A DNA stretch of 48,519 bases from contig NZ_JXXK01000029.1 of the NCBI RefSeq assembly GCF_000949455.1, positions 1 to 48,519 on the forward strand. Direction: 5' to 3'. Every line of letters begins with the position of its first letter. The first letter of the stretch is position 1. The notes below the pieces were generated by a model, which saw nothing but the letters and a program-made list of their open reading frames with translations, was not told the DNA's origin and searched no databases. Below, one piece after another: positions 7,259-15,925 of the stretch. The translations under genes and the position numbers were made by a program. The DNA is from Ruthenibacterium lactatiformans. GTDB lineage: Bacteria; Bacillota; Clostridia; Oscillospirales; Ruminococcaceae.

Positions 7259-7747
7259 ATGGATATGAACAAAACATTGGTTGCCTATTTTTCCTGCACC
7301 GGAACCACCCGCCGAGCCGCGCAGGCGCTGGCGGCCGCCGTGGACGCCGATGTTTACGAGATTCGTCCGCAGATCCCTTATACGCCCGCCGATCTGGACT
7401 GGAGAAATAAGAAAAGCCGCAGCTCCGTCGAAATGAATGACCCGGATTTTCGTCCCGCACTGGCAGATAAAAATGCCGCCATAGGCGCATATAACACGAT
7501 TTTCGTCGGTTTTCCGATTTGGTGGTATGTGGCACCGACCATTATCAATACGTTTCTGGAAACCTATGATTTCTCAGGGAAAAGGGTCATTCTGTTTGCA
7601 ACTTCCGGCGGCAGCGGATTTGGGGAAACAGCCGCCGCTTTGAAAAAAAGCCTTTCTCCTGATGCAGCCCTTGTGGAAGGAAAACTTCTGAACACCGGCC
7701 TTTCTCCGGCCGATTTACGCGCTTGGCGCCAAAGCTTAGCGCTGTGA
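7259..7747 (+). CDS. Flavodoxin family protein
   Basis: The 162-residue protein begins MDMNKTLVAYFSCTGTTRRAAQ, whose S-TGTT loop binds FMN phosphate. It continues with the YNTIFVGFPIWWYVAPTIINTFLE segment that flanks the isoalloxazine ring. ATSGGSGFGETAAALKK is also typical of the single-domain flavodoxins common in clostridia. These carry electrons or act in quinone/redox stress defence. CAGGAGG 8 nt before the ATG at 7259 selects that start over the longer open frame. It is monocistronic, with a MerR-type promoter before it and a terminator after it. Confidence 0.9.
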   Translation: MDMNKTLVAYFSCTGTTRRAAQALAAAVDADVYEIRPQIPYTPADLDWRNKKSRSSVEMNDPDFRPALADKNAAIGAYNTIFVGFPIWWYVAPTIINTFLETYDFSGKRVILFATSGGSGFGETAAALKKSLSPDAALVEGKLLNTGLSPADLRAWRQSLAL

Positions 7748-7761
7748 TATCCTATTCTCCC

Positions 7762-7812
7762 AAAAACAGCAGGCACCGAAAAATGCGATGCATTCCGGTG
7801 CCTGCTGTTTTT
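7762..7812. terminator. Bidirectional rho-independent terminator
   Basis: A 17-bp perfect stem (AAAAACAGCAGGCACCG at 7762-7778 with its complement at 7796-7812) has A/T tracts on both sides. It ends the flavodoxin transcript on the plus strand and the SIS-domain transcript on the minus strand. Confidence 0.93.
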
Positions 7813-7867
7813 ATTCGTTTCTGAAAATTGTAATTTCAAGCCGCTCCGAAGGCTTGCTTTAAAGCAT

Positions 7868-8515
7868 TCATTCCCCGAAAAATTCTTCTTCCACACACAT
7901 ACAAAGCGCATGGTACACCGGCAAGTGGTACTCCTGGATCTTGAACGTTTCCACGCCTGGCACTTTGATGCAGACGTCGCACAATGACGCCATCTTTCCT
8001 CCGGTATGCCCCGTCAAACCGATTGTTTTCACATGCAAGGCGCGGGCAATGCCGATCGCGTACAATACGTTGGCCGAATTGCCGGAAGTGGAAATTGCCA
8101 AAAGCACATCTCCCGGTTTTGCTTGGCCGAACACCTGCTGTGCAAACGCCAAATCCGGCGCCTGGTCATTCGCATAAGCCGTCGTCAGGCCTACTTCGCT
8201 GACAAGGCTGATAGCCGGCAGTGCTCCCTGCAGGTTTTCGATGCAATACTCTGCCATTTCCGGACAGGCTTCCCGCAAACGCTTCTGCATATTTTCATCC
8301 AGCTTTCTGGGAAGCACGAACCCTTTCATCAATTCGCCCACAATATGCAAACTGTCTGAAGCGCTGCCTCCGTTGCCGCAAACCAAAAGCTTTCCCCCGT
8401 TTTGATAACAGGCGATCATCTGCTGCGCAGCCGCTTCCACCTCTGCCGCACAGCACATCAAAGCAGGATATCTCTTGGACAAATCATTCAAATGCTCTTT
8501 TGCAGAAGATTTCAT
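7868..8515 (-). CDS. SIS-domain phosphosugar isomerase, GmhA-like
   Basis: The 215-residue protein has the sedoheptulose-7-phosphate isomerase pattern: LLVCGNGGSASDSLHIVGELMKGF (sugar-phosphate loop, near 43-66), then GDVLLAISTSGNSANVLYAI, and a C-terminal HALCMCVEEEFF. GmhA starts ADP-heptose synthesis. Relative to classic GmhA (about 190 residues) it has extra residues after the first loop (KLDENMQKRLREACPEMAEY), so the substrate may differ. Use of the ATG at 8515 is supported by AAGGAG 6 nt upstream rather than the longer frame. It stands alone, so its pathway is not shown by neighbours. Confidence 0.83.
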   Translation of the reverse strand: MKSSAKEHLNDLSKRYPALMCCAAEVEAAAQQMIACYQNGGKLLVCGNGGSASDSLHIVGELMKGFVLPRKLDENMQKRLREACPEMAEYCIENLQGALPAISLVSEVGLTTAYANDQAPDLAFAQQVFGQAKPGDVLLAISTSGNSANVLYAIGIARALHVKTIGLTGHTGGKMASLCDVCIKVPGVETFKIQEYHLPVYHALCMCVEEEFFGE

Positions 8516-8602
8516 GGCTTTCTCCTTCACATTTCTATCGAATCTCACCGTCTTTCAAACGGTTCATGTTTTTAAGTATACCATTTCTCCTTTTTCTTTT
8601 CC

Positions 8603-8895
8603 AGCATCATCTTTTTGAAAAAGCGGAACGGTCTTCCCATCCTGCCGGAGGAAGCCGCTGTCAGCCTGAACGCGGAAAATGAATCCGCTGTTTCGGCCGC
8701 ACCCTCTCCCGCTCTGTACAAAACAAGCCGTTCTCATCATAGCACACCGCATGCGGACCATTGCCGGCGCGGACCTTATCGCCGGGCTGAGGGAGCGCCG
8801 GCAAGGCGCTCCCGATGAACGGATGCGCGCGGACGGCTCCTGGCCAGCACAAGACAGAACTGCGGTCGCACGTCGCAGACTGGGAGCTAAAATGA
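8603..8895 (+). pseudogene. Remnant of an ABC exporter ATP-binding domain (C-terminal end)
   Basis: Three frames together give the end of an ABC ATPase. One frame reads PILPEEAAVSLNAENESAV, matching the Walker B/D-loop PIL-LDEATASLDAENE. A frameshift follows at about 8720, then QAVLIIAHRMRTIAGADLIAGL, the H-loop region VLIIAHR--T---AD-I--L. A further shift leads to a short tail ending DWELK at TGA 8893-8895. The Walker B Asp is lost, and Walker A and the signature motif are absent. The fragment lies between the isomerase gene and a terminator and has no recognisable start. It is a relic of a multidrug- or peptide-type exporter. Confidence 0.7.
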
Positions 8896-8905
8896 AACAC
8901 ATTGC

Positions 8906-8942
8906 AAAAAGCGGGACCTTCCCAAAAGAAGGTCCCGCTTTT
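8906..8942. terminator. Rho-independent terminator
   Basis: AAAAGCGGGACCTTC pairs with GAAGGTCCCGCTTTT across a 6-nt loop (8906-8942), with A/T tracts on both sides. It closes the minus-strand operon that ends with the M18 aminopeptidase (stop at 8952) and would also have served the decayed ABC gene. Confidence 0.92.
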
Positions 8943-8951
8943 ATCTCGCCG

Positions 8952-10355
8952 CTACGCGTTTGCAAAGGCGGAGAACGCTCTGTAAGTCATATATACATCC
9001 AGCTTGGAGACAAGTTCAAAGGGCGAATGCATGGAAAGCACCGGCACGCCGATGTCTACCACGTCGATATCGCGGTTCGCCACATATTGGGCCACGGTTC
9101 CGCCGCCGCCGAAATCCACCTTGCCAAGCTCGCCGGTCTGCCACAGCACATCCGCCCGGTCCAGAATGTCTGTTACATAGGCCATCATTTCCGCGGAAGC
9201 GTCATTGGTGCCGTATTTGCCGCGGGAACCGGTGTATTTTGTCACCACCACACCACGGTTCAGGTACGAGGCATTTCGTTTCTCCAGCACGTCCGGGAAC
9301 GTGGGGTCGAACGCCGCGTTCACATCCGCAGACAGGCATTTTGCATTTTGGAGCATCAGTTTATAGTTTGCGCCCTGTGCGTCCGCAAGATAACCCAGGA
9401 AATGGAACACAAAATCGCTCACAAGGCCGGTGGGGCCGTCGGAGCCCACTTCTTCCTTGTCTGCCAGAATGCATACCGTAGTGTATTCCGGTTCCTTCAC
9501 CCCCAGCTCCGCCTGCAGCGCGGTATAGGCGCACACACGGTCATCGTGGCCGTACGCGCCGATCATACTGCGGTCAAAGCCCACATCCGACGCCTTGACG
9601 GCCGGAACGGCCTCCAGCTCCGCGCGGGTAAAATCACGTTCGGTGATGCCGTATTTCTCGTTCAGGAGCGTCAGCGTATACAGCTTGACGCGCTCTTTCA
9701 GCTCTTTGTCCGCATAAGGCAGCGAGCCGACCACGATATTCAGCTCCTCGCCCCGCAGACCGTCCGCCAGCGTGCGTTTATTCTGCTCTGCGCCCAGGTG
9801 AGGCAGCAGGTCCGTCACGCAAAACACAGGGTCTCCCGCTTCCTCGCCCAGGCGGACTTCCACCTTGGTGCCGTCCTTGCGGTACACTACACCGTGCAGG
9901 GACAGCGGCGTGGTTCCCCACTGGTATTTGCGAATCCCACCGTAATAATGCGTCTTGAACAGCGCGATGTCGCTGTCCTCGTACAAAGGATTCGGTTTGA
10001 GGTCAAGACGCGGGGAATCAATGTGCGCTACCATCAAACGCACGCCCTCGTCCAGCGGGCGCTTGCCCAGCGTAGCCAGAAGCATGGCCTTGCCGCGGTT
10101 GTTGTAAAAAACCTTGTCACCGGCTTTATATGTAACGCCCGTGCGCTGCATCGGCCGATAGCCCGCCGCCAGCGCACGGCGTTCCACCTCGGCAGCCGCC
10201 TCCCGCTCAGTCTTGGCCGCGTCCAGAAACGCCTTGTAGTCCACACAGAAGCGCTCGGCCTCCGCAACCGCGTCCGGCTGTTCATCCGCAATATGCGGCT
10301 GTGTGAACGTCAGTTTTTCCTGCAATTCCTTGCCCAGGCTCTTTTTTTCTTCCAT
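8952..10355 (-). CDS. M18-family aminopeptidase
   Basis: This 467-residue cytosolic zinc aminopeptidase removes N-terminal residues during peptide turnover. Metal and catalytic motifs are visible in order: VAHIDSPRLDLKP (His and Asp), GHDDRVCAY (bridging Asp), ADKEEVGSDG (Glu general base and ligand), and LSMHSPFE near the C-terminus (last His ligand). The length fits the clostridial ApeA-type group. It is the last gene of the DUF951-prfA-sua5-coaE-transglycosylase run and starts 3 bp after the transglycosylase stop. A bidirectional terminator follows 10 bp downstream. Confidence 0.93.
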   Translation of the reverse strand: MEEKKSLGKELQEKLTFTQPHIADEQPDAVAEAERFCVDYKAFLDAAKTEREAAAEVERRALAAGYRPMQRTGVTYKAGDKVFYNNRGKAMLLATLGKRPLDEGVRLMVAHIDSPRLDLKPNPLYEDSDIALFKTHYYGGIRKYQWGTTPLSLHGVVYRKDGTKVEVRLGEEAGDPVFCVTDLLPHLGAEQNKRTLADGLRGEELNIVVGSLPYADKELKERVKLYTLTLLNEKYGITERDFTRAELEAVPAVKASDVGFDRSMIGAYGHDDRVCAYTALQAELGVKEPEYTTVCILADKEEVGSDGPTGLVSDFVFHFLGYLADAQGANYKLMLQNAKCLSADVNAAFDPTFPDVLEKRNASYLNRGVVVTKYTGSRGKYGTNDASAEMMAYVTDILDRADVLWQTGELGKVDFGGGGTVAQYVANRDIDVVDIGVPVLSMHSPFELVSKLDVYMTYRAFSAFANA

Positions 10356-10358
10356 TGT

Positions 10359-10952
10359 TTACACTCCTTCATCCTGCGCATAAAGCGCGAGATATTTTTG
10401 ATAATTTTTATTGACCTTATGCACGTACAGGTTCATCTGCTCATAGGGAAATGCCGTAAGAGTTTTTCCATCCGCAGAATATTCCGCCTTCTGCAGCAGA
10501 CTGTCCACAAGCCCCATGCCGCTGTGGTACGCCGCCGCCGCAGTGGAAAAATCCCCGTCATAGCGTGCAAGGCAGGTCGCAAGCAGATATGTGCCGAAGC
10601 GGATGTTCACCGCCGGGTCGAACAGATCGTCGAAAGTAATCTCCTCGCCGGGCGCAATCTTGGATTTGATCCACAGGAACGTCTCGTCTGTGATCTGCAT
10701 CAGTCCCCGTGCCCCCACCTTGGATTCCGCCTCCGGCTTGAAGCCGCTTTCAGTACGGATGATGGCATACACCTTATTCTCGTCCACTCCGTACTCTGCG
10801 GCATACTGCTGCACCAGCGCGGCATAGGTGCGCGGATATGCCATTTCCTCCACGGCGCGCACCGCGTCCTTTACGAAAAAAACACCCGCCAGGCACAGCA
10901 CGACAGCCAGCACGATATAGATATTCCGGTTATGTTTTTTCTTTTGTTCCAT
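10359..10952 (-). CDS. Membrane-anchored lytic transglycosylase (SLT domain)
   Basis: The 197-residue protein has a short basic N-terminus, one hydrophobic segment (IYIVLAVVLCLAGVFFV, about 11-27) and an extracytoplasmic SLT domain. The catalytic Glu is in YAIIRTESGFKPEA; GARGLMQI, then FDPAVNIRFGTYLL and AAYHSGMG, complete the fold. It would cleave peptidoglycan glycan strands at the outer face of the membrane. Its start overlaps the 3' end of coaE by 23 bp, so translation is probably coupled. Clostridial genomes often keep such an Slt gene next to coaE. Confidence 0.92.
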   Translation of the reverse strand: MEQKKKHNRNIYIVLAVVLCLAGVFFVKDAVRAVEEMAYPRTYAALVQQYAAEYGVDENKVYAIIRTESGFKPEAESKVGARGLMQITDETFLWIKSKIAPGEEITFDDLFDPAVNIRFGTYLLATCLARYDGDFSTAAAAYHSGMGLVDSLLQKAEYSADGKTLTAFPYEQMNLYVHKVNKNYQKYLALYAQDEGV

Positions 10953-11553
10953 TCGTCTCCTTTGCGAGCAGACGTTCCAGCACCGCCTGCGCCGCCGCGC
11001 GCAGATGCCGCCCGTCTCCCGTATTCGCTATGATATAATCTGCCGCAGCACGCAGTACGTCCTCCGGCGTCTGTGCCGCAAGGCGCATACGCGCCGCCTG
11101 CTTGGAAATGCCGTCCCGCAGCACGATGCGGGAAACAGCTTCCCGCTCGGACGCGGTAACGACGATGATCGCATCGCAGTATTGCTCGAATGCCTCTCCC
11201 ACGATGACCGCACCGTCCACAAACACGAACGGAACGCCCGTGCTTTGTGCCGCAGCCACGCCGTCCAGCAACTCCCGGATAATGGCGGGATGTGTGATAT
11301 CCGTCAGCCGCCGCGTGCCCTCCGGTGTGGCAAAGGCCCGGGCCGCCAGGCAGCCCCGGTCCAGCGTGCCGTCTGGCAGAAGGATGTCCGAACCGAATGC
11401 ATCGCACAACTGTGCAAGGCAAGGCCCGCCGGGACGCGTCACCTCACGTGCTGTCCGGTCCGCATCCAGCACAGGATACCCCAAAGACCCATAATAGGCC
11501 GAAACCGTGCTTTTTCCGGAGCCGGAGCGCCCTGTAATGGCAATCACCTTCAC
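10930..11553 (-). CDS. coaE: Dephospho-CoA kinase
   Basis: The 207-residue P-loop kinase performs the last step of coenzyme A synthesis, phosphorylating the 3'-OH of dephospho-CoA. It opens MKVIAITGRSGSGKSTVSAY (Walker A at residues 8-15), followed by VLDADRTAREV (substrate Asp), DITHPAI, and VFVDGAVIVGE in place of the usual PLL-E. The Arg-rich lid is ISKQAARMRLAAQ. It lies 3 bp after the sua5 stop in the same operon. Confidence 0.94.
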   Translation of the reverse strand: MKVIAITGRSGSGKSTVSAYYGSLGYPVLDADRTAREVTRPGGPCLAQLCDAFGSDILLPDGTLDRGCLAARAFATPEGTRRLTDITHPAIIRELLDGVAAAQSTGVPFVFVDGAVIVGEAFEQYCDAIIVVTASEREAVSRIVLRDGISKQAARMRLAAQTPEDVLRAAADYIIANTGDGRHLRAAAQAVLERLLAKETNGTKEKT

Positions 11554-11556
11554 AGC

Positions 11557-12576
11557 CTACACCTCCACCACACGGAACGCCGCCGCGCGCAGCAAACGGT
11601 TGTAGACAGCCATAGCCACGCCCTCCTGCGCCGGGCAGCGGGCAAACACCGTTTTTGCACCGCGTGCATCCAGTTCACGCAGGGCTGAAAACAGCGCGTG
11701 CGCCTGCTCGTCCGGCTTGTCTGCGCGCCCGTATGTCACGCAGGGGCACGGCAACGCCGGTTCCTCCCCTGTAAAGCACAATGCATATACACCATCCGCG
11801 CAGTGCGATTTCATATATTCTTTATATGCATCAAAGCTGCCTTTTAGGATGGTTACGTCCGCCTTGGGCGCGTAGTGCTTATACTTCATGCCGGGAGAAG
11901 CCGCGCTTTCCCCGTCTTTCAATTTGTGCAGCACTGCGTCCGAAAGCGCCACAGCACAGCCCATTGCATCTTCCAGCTGCTCTTTGGTGATATAACCCGG
12001 ACGCAGCAGCACCGGCTGTGCTCCTGCCAGAGAGATCACCGTAGACTCCACCCCCACGCTGCACGCGCCGCCGTCCAGGATCAAAGGAATCTTGCCCTCC
12101 ATATCCGCCAGCACGTCTGCCGCTGTTGTGGGGCTTGGGCTACCGGAAAGGTTTGCCGAGGGAGCCGCCAGCGGCACGCCCGCTGCGCGGATGACCGCCA
12201 GCGCCACCGGATGGCTGGGCATACGCACAGACGCCGTATCCAGCCCTGCGCACACGGAGTCCGCCACCGTTTTGCTGCGGGGCAGTATGAGCGTCAGCGG
12301 GCCGGGCCAAAACGCCTCCGCCAGCCGGTAAGCGGCGCCCGGCACTTCGCGCACCACCATAGGCAGCATGTCCAGAGATGCGATATGGGAAATGAGGGGA
12401 TTATCCTGTGGACGGCCTTTGGCCGCGAATATTTTCGGCACCGCCTCGTCCGAAAGGGCGTTGGCCGCAAGGCCGTACACGGTCTCGGTGGGAATGCCCA
12501 CCACCTCGCCCGCCCGCAAAAGGCGCGCGGCCTCAGCGACAGACGCCGCGCCGGCTTGTTTCAAACAGGTATGCAA
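11557..12576 (-). CDS. L-threonylcarbamoyladenylate synthase (Sua5/TsaC2)
   Basis: The 339-residue Sua5-type enzyme makes threonylcarbamoyl-AMP for the t6A37 modification of ANN-decoding tRNAs. The YrdC domain (about 10-200) shows VVGIPTETVYGLAANA, FAAKGRPQDNPL, FWPGPLTLIL and APSANLSGSPSPTTA. The linker SPGMKYKHYAPKADV leads into the C-terminal Sua5 domain (about 240-339), which distinguishes it from short TsaC. It sits 3 bp downstream of prfA in the housekeeping operon. Confidence 0.94.
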   Translation of the reverse strand: MHTCLKQAGAASVAEAARLLRAGEVVGIPTETVYGLAANALSDEAVPKIFAAKGRPQDNPLISHIASLDMLPMVVREVPGAAYRLAEAFWPGPLTLILPRSKTVADSVCAGLDTASVRMPSHPVALAVIRAAGVPLAAPSANLSGSPSPTTAADVLADMEGKIPLILDGGACSVGVESTVISLAGAQPVLLRPGYITKEQLEDAMGCAVALSDAVLHKLKDGESAASPGMKYKHYAPKADVTILKGSFDAYKEYMKSHCADGVYALCFTGEEPALPCPCVTYGRADKPDEQAHALFSALRELDARGAKTVFARCPAQEGVAMAVYNRLLRAAAFRVVEV

Positions 12577-12579
12577 AAT

Positions 12580-13662
12580 TCATTCCTCCGTGGAAGCCTT
12601 CAGCTTTTCAGCCTGATCGGCCGTTACCAACGCATCGACGACCTCATCAAGCACGCCGTTCAGGATCGTATCCAGCTTGTAGAGCGTAAGGCCGATGCGG
12701 TGGTCTGTCAAACGGCCCTGAGGATAGTTATAGGTGCGGATACGCTCGGAACGGTCTCCCGTGCCCACCTGGCTGCGGCGTTCCGCCGCAATTTTAGAAT
12801 CGTGCTCGGCCTGTTTTTGCGCCAGCAGACGGCTGCGCAGCACCTTGAGCGCCTTGTCCTTATTCTTGTACTGGCTTCGCTCGTCCTGACATTCCACGAC
12901 CATCCCCGTGGGCAGATGCGTGACGCGGATCGCTGATGAAGTTTTATTGATGTGCTGGCCGCCCGCGCCCGAGGAACGAAACGTGTCGATCTTCAGGTCA
13001 GCCGGGTTGATGTCGATCTCGACCTCCTCGGCTTCGGGCATTACGGCTACAGTTACGGTAGAGGTGTGTACGCGGCCCTGTGTCTCTGTCTCCGGCACGC
13101 GCTGTACGCGGTGCACGCCGCTTTCAAATTTAAGGCGGCTGTACGCCCCCTCTCCCTCGATGGAGAAGCTCACTTCCTTCATACCGCCCAGCTCTGTCTC
13201 GTTGGCGTTCAGCACCTCATATTTCCAGCCTCGCGTTTCGGCATACATCGTATACATGCGGAACAAACTGTGCGCAAACAGGGCGGCTTCTTCGCCGCCC
13301 GCGCCGCCTCGGATCTCCACAATGACGCTCCGGTCATCATTTTCATCCTTGGGCAGCAGCAGGATCTTAAGCCGTTCCTCCAGAAACGCCATTTTTTCCT
13401 TGTTTTCTTCATATTCAGCCTGCGCGAGCTCTTTGAATTCAGCGTCCAGCCCACCTTCGTCCAACATTTCCTTTGCTTCGTCAAAGGCGCCTTTTGCCGC
13501 ATCATAAGCGTCGTAGGCCTCCACGATGGGCGTCAGGTTTTTATAGTCTTTCATCAGGCTGCGGTACAGCTCGTTGTTGTTGATGACGGTGGGGTCCTGC
13601 AATTGATTGTTGATCTCGTCATAACGGTTGCGCACAGCCCTGAGCTGTGTAATCATATCCAT
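12580..13662 (-). CDS. prfA: Peptide chain release factor 1
   Basis: The 360-residue class I release factor terminates translation at UAA and UAG. The peptidyl-hydrolysis motif GAGGQHINKTSSAIRVTHLPTG is intact (GGQ near residue 233). Upstream are VEIRGGAGGEEAALFA and HRVQRVPETETQGRVHTS, as in RF1 proteins. The C-terminus ends in the RF1-type NYPQGRLTDHRIGLT block. The ATG at 13662 (MDMITQLRAVRNRYDEI) follows AGAGGAG and gives normal length. The frame is open 17 codons further, but that extension is not family-like. Confidence 0.95.
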   Translation of the reverse strand: MDMITQLRAVRNRYDEINNQLQDPTVINNNELYRSLMKDYKNLTPIVEAYDAYDAAKGAFDEAKEMLDEGGLDAEFKELAQAEYEENKEKMAFLEERLKILLLPKDENDDRSVIVEIRGGAGGEEAALFAHSLFRMYTMYAETRGWKYEVLNANETELGGMKEVSFSIEGEGAYSRLKFESGVHRVQRVPETETQGRVHTSTVTVAVMPEAEEVEIDINPADLKIDTFRSSGAGGQHINKTSSAIRVTHLPTGMVVECQDERSQYKNKDKALKVLRSRLLAQKQAEHDSKIAAERRSQVGTGDRSERIRTYNYPQGRLTDHRIGLTLYKLDTILNGVLDEVVDALVTADQAEKLKASTEE

Positions 13663-13725
13663 AATAAAACGCTCTCCTCTTATCGCTGTTTCAAAACTGC
13701 TTTTGTACGGCAAAGGAAAGCGCGG

Positions 13726-13917
13726 CTAGAGCGGCAAAGCCTCGCGCACCACTTTTTTGATGTTTTTTTCAATTTTGCTGCGCGGCACCATGACCTCCCG
13801 TCCGCATTTGGTACAGCGGATACGGAAATCCATTCCCACGCGCAGCACAGCGAAAGTGCTGTTGCCGCAGGGATGCGGTTTTTTTGTGATGATGCTGTCG
13901 CCCACCTGAACGTCCAT
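13726..13917 (-). CDS. DUF951 family protein
   Basis: This 63-residue protein belongs to a small family of unknown function widespread in Firmicutes. It begins MDVQVGDSIITKKPHPCGN and contains VLRVGMDFRIRCTKCGREVMVPRSK, with a C-G--- / C--CG pattern that suggests zinc or nucleic-acid binding. The ATG at 13917 is preceded by GGGAG at 8 nt and is the family's usual start. It is the first gene of the prfA operon, with a good sigma-A promoter about 70 bp upstream. Confidence 0.9.
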   Translation of the reverse strand: MDVQVGDSIITKKPHPCGNSTFAVLRVGMDFRIRCTKCGREVMVPRSKIEKNIKKVVREALPL

Positions 13918-13988
13918 GCTGTTTTCTCCCGTCAAGATAACTTCCATGCGCCGGCCGCCCATTTTTGGGGAATGCCGAGTGCTTAAAT

Positions 13989-14017
13989 ATTATATATCAA
14001 ACCGTCCCGTTTAGCAA
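13989..14017 (-). promoter_or_regulatory. Sigma-A promoter of the DUF951-prfA-sua5-coaE operon
   Basis: On the minus strand TTGCTA (14017-14012), a 17-bp spacer and TATAAT (13994-13989) form a near-consensus promoter about 70 bp before the DUF951 start. The rest of the gap to 14141 contains a GC-rich inverted repeat (GCCGTCC with GGACGGC, near 14068-14094) but no further gene. Confidence 0.7.
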
Positions 14018-14141
14018 ATATTCCCGCTTGTGTTCACATATATTTTACCAGTGCGCCCCTTTCCGGCCGTCCCAAACACTCTGCCCGCAGGACGGCCCTT
14101 TGCCCGGCGCGCGAATGGAAGCATGAAGGACGGTTGGAAAC

Positions 14142-15050
14142 ATGGAATATCGTGCTGAGGGAGCACAGCGCTTCCCCACAAGCTACACTCTGGACGCCCT
14201 GCGCCGCGCCATGGCTGCGGGCGACATCCTGGAGAGCCGTGCGCTCTCCTTCGACAGCGAAAAGCGTCTGCATTTCCGGCTGGGCGAGATCGAAGCCATA
14301 ATGCCCTACGAGGAATGCGCCGACGGTGTGCGCGAAGGCGCGGTGCGCGACATCGCGCTGATCACACGCGTGGGAAGGCCCGCGTGCTTTACGGTCATGG
14401 AGATTGACGAACAGGGGGCCGCGCCTGTGGCGCTGCTCTCACGCACACAGGCGCAGCAGCGCTGTAAAGCCGAGTATCTCGACCTGCTTCTGCCCGGCGA
14501 CATCCTGCCCTGCCGGGTGACGCATCTGGAGAGCTTCGGTGCCTTTTGCGACATCGGCTGCGGGGTCCCGGCTCTTCTTCCCATCGACTGTATGTCCGTG
14601 TCCCGTATTCAAAGCCCGGCCGACCGTGTGCACGAAGGCCAGGATATCCTGTGTGCCGTAAAAAGCCGGGACACCGAAGGGCGTATTGTGCTGACGATGA
14701 AAGAGCTGCTGGGCACCTGGCTGGAAAACGCCGCCGCCTTTGCCGCCGGTGAAACAGTGGTCGGCCTGGTGCGCAGCGTGGAGCCCTACGGTGTGTTCGT
14801 AGAACTCGCCCCAAATCTCGCGGGGCTGGCCGAGGCCGCTCCAGGGCTTGACTGCGGCCAACTGGTGAGCGTATATATCAAAAGCATCATTCCCGAAAAA
14901 ATGAAAATCAAGCTGGTGGTGCTGCATGCTATGCGGGACGAGACCTTCGCCTTTCCGCTGGAATACCGCCTGCACGCCGGACATATCGGGCGGTGGATAT
15001 ACTCCGTGCCGGGCGCGGCCCGCGTGATAGAAACGATATTCGATGGCTGA
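14142..15050 (+). CDS. S1-domain RNA-binding protein
   Basis: The 302-residue cytosolic protein has at least two recognisable OB/S1 folds. About 115-190 reads GDILPCRVTHLESFGAFCDIGCGVPALLP and then IVLTMKELLGTW. About 205-265 reads GETVVGLVRSVEPYGVFVELAPNLAGLAE. A degenerate N-terminal module around 25-105 may be a third. The form is that of the clostridial 30S-S1-like or YitL-like proteins, which bind RNA; the exact role is unknown. It is divergent from the prfA operon. The ribosome-binding site (GAAGGAC) is moderate and distant. Confidence 0.83.
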   Translation: MEYRAEGAQRFPTSYTLDALRRAMAAGDILESRALSFDSEKRLHFRLGEIEAIMPYEECADGVREGAVRDIALITRVGRPACFTVMEIDEQGAAPVALLSRTQAQQRCKAEYLDLLLPGDILPCRVTHLESFGAFCDIGCGVPALLPIDCMSVSRIQSPADRVHEGQDILCAVKSRDTEGRIVLTMKELLGTWLENAAAFAAGETVVGLVRSVEPYGVFVELAPNLAGLAEAAPGLDCGQLVSVYIKSIIPEKMKIKLVVLHAMRDETFAFPLEYRLHAGHIGRWIYSVPGAARVIETIFDG

Positions 15051-15200
15051 AAGCCTTGCCGCGCAGTGCTGCCTCACTGCCGCGGCGTTGTTTTTCCTCG
15101 CCTTATCCGCCGTCTTTCGCTTTACTTTTCGGCCCCGGCGCGGTATGATTAAAATAAAGTATCGCATCCTTGCACAAAGGATATCACCGGGAGGGACACC

Positions 15201-15791
15201 ATGGCGGGAAACGCTTTTACCGCCGGCGTAAAGCCGGGCGGGCTCACTACATCCACCGAAATACGCATCCTGCTGTGCTATCTGATCCAGCACGCGGGCA
15301 CGCCCCTCTCCCAGGGAGAGCTGGAGACCGCACTGCTTGGCGAAGAGCTTGTGAATTATTTTGAGCTTGCCAGCAATCTTTCAGATCTGCTGGAACAGGG
15401 CTTCGTGCGCGAGGAAAACGGGCGTTATACCATTCTGCCCGCGGGCGCGGACATCGCTGAAGCGCTGGCCGACGACGTGCCCCGCAGCGTACGGGACGCG
15501 GCCGTGCGCGCCACTCTGGCCGCGCAGCAGTTTGCACGCAAAGAGGCCCAGCATCACGCTCAGATCACGCCCGCGGCCTCCGGAACGGGTTACAATGTGC
15601 AATGCAGCATCCGCGATATGGAGAGCGACGTATTCTCCTTCTCCCTTTACGTTCCGGATAAGCTGACGGCCAAACTGGCCCGCGCGCAGTTTATTGAAAA
15701 CGGAGACGGCATCTATAAGCTGATGCTGGCTGCGCTGACGAGCAACGACGCGCTGGTTGCGGAACTTCTGAAAAAGAGCACGAATCTTTGA
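15201..15791 (+). CDS. DUF4364 family protein (winged-helix-like)
   Basis: The 196-residue protein resembles the DUF4364 family found mainly in clostridia. Its N-terminal half (TTSTEIRILLCYLIQHAG, SQGELETALL, YFELASNLSDLLEQGFV, YTILPAG) has the pattern of a winged-helix DNA-binding domain. The C-terminal half (YNVQCSIRDMESDVFSFSLYV, then GDGIYKLMLAALT) is the family's conserved block. GGGAGGG before the ATG supports the start. It follows the S1 gene by 150 bp in the same direction and is closed by a terminator. Confidence 0.85.
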   Translation: MAGNAFTAGVKPGGLTTSTEIRILLCYLIQHAGTPLSQGELETALLGEELVNYFELASNLSDLLEQGFVREENGRYTILPAGADIAEALADDVPRSVRDAAVRATLAAQQFARKEAQHHAQITPAASGTGYNVQCSIRDMESDVFSFSLYVPDKLTAKLARAQFIENGDGIYKLMLAALTSNDALVAELLKKSTNL

Positions 15792-15815
15792 GCCGTGCGG
15801 CACAGGCAAAACCAC

Positions 15816-15843
15816 ACCGGCGGGAAAAATCCCGCCGGTTTTT
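15816..15843 (+). terminator. Rho-independent terminator after the DUF4364 gene
   Basis: ACCGGCGGG (15816-15824) pairs with CCCGCCGGT (15831-15839) across AAAAAT and is followed by TTTTT. Confidence 0.93.
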
Positions 15844-15925
15844 GCCGCGGAACAAAAGCATGTCCTTTGCCGGCCCTATATTCCCAAGCCGCCCGCAGCT
15901 TTTCCTCCTGTTCCTCCTTCCCCTA

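Noticed and set aside
10930..10952. Overlap of coaE and the transglycosylase as a possible frameshift
   Set aside because: Both proteins have complete family ends; the 23-bp overlap is ordinary operon packing.
8679..11033. A 784-codon plus-strand open frame
   Set aside because: It runs antisense to the M18 aminopeptidase and transglycosylase. Only its first ~25 codons carry real similarity (the ABC remnant).
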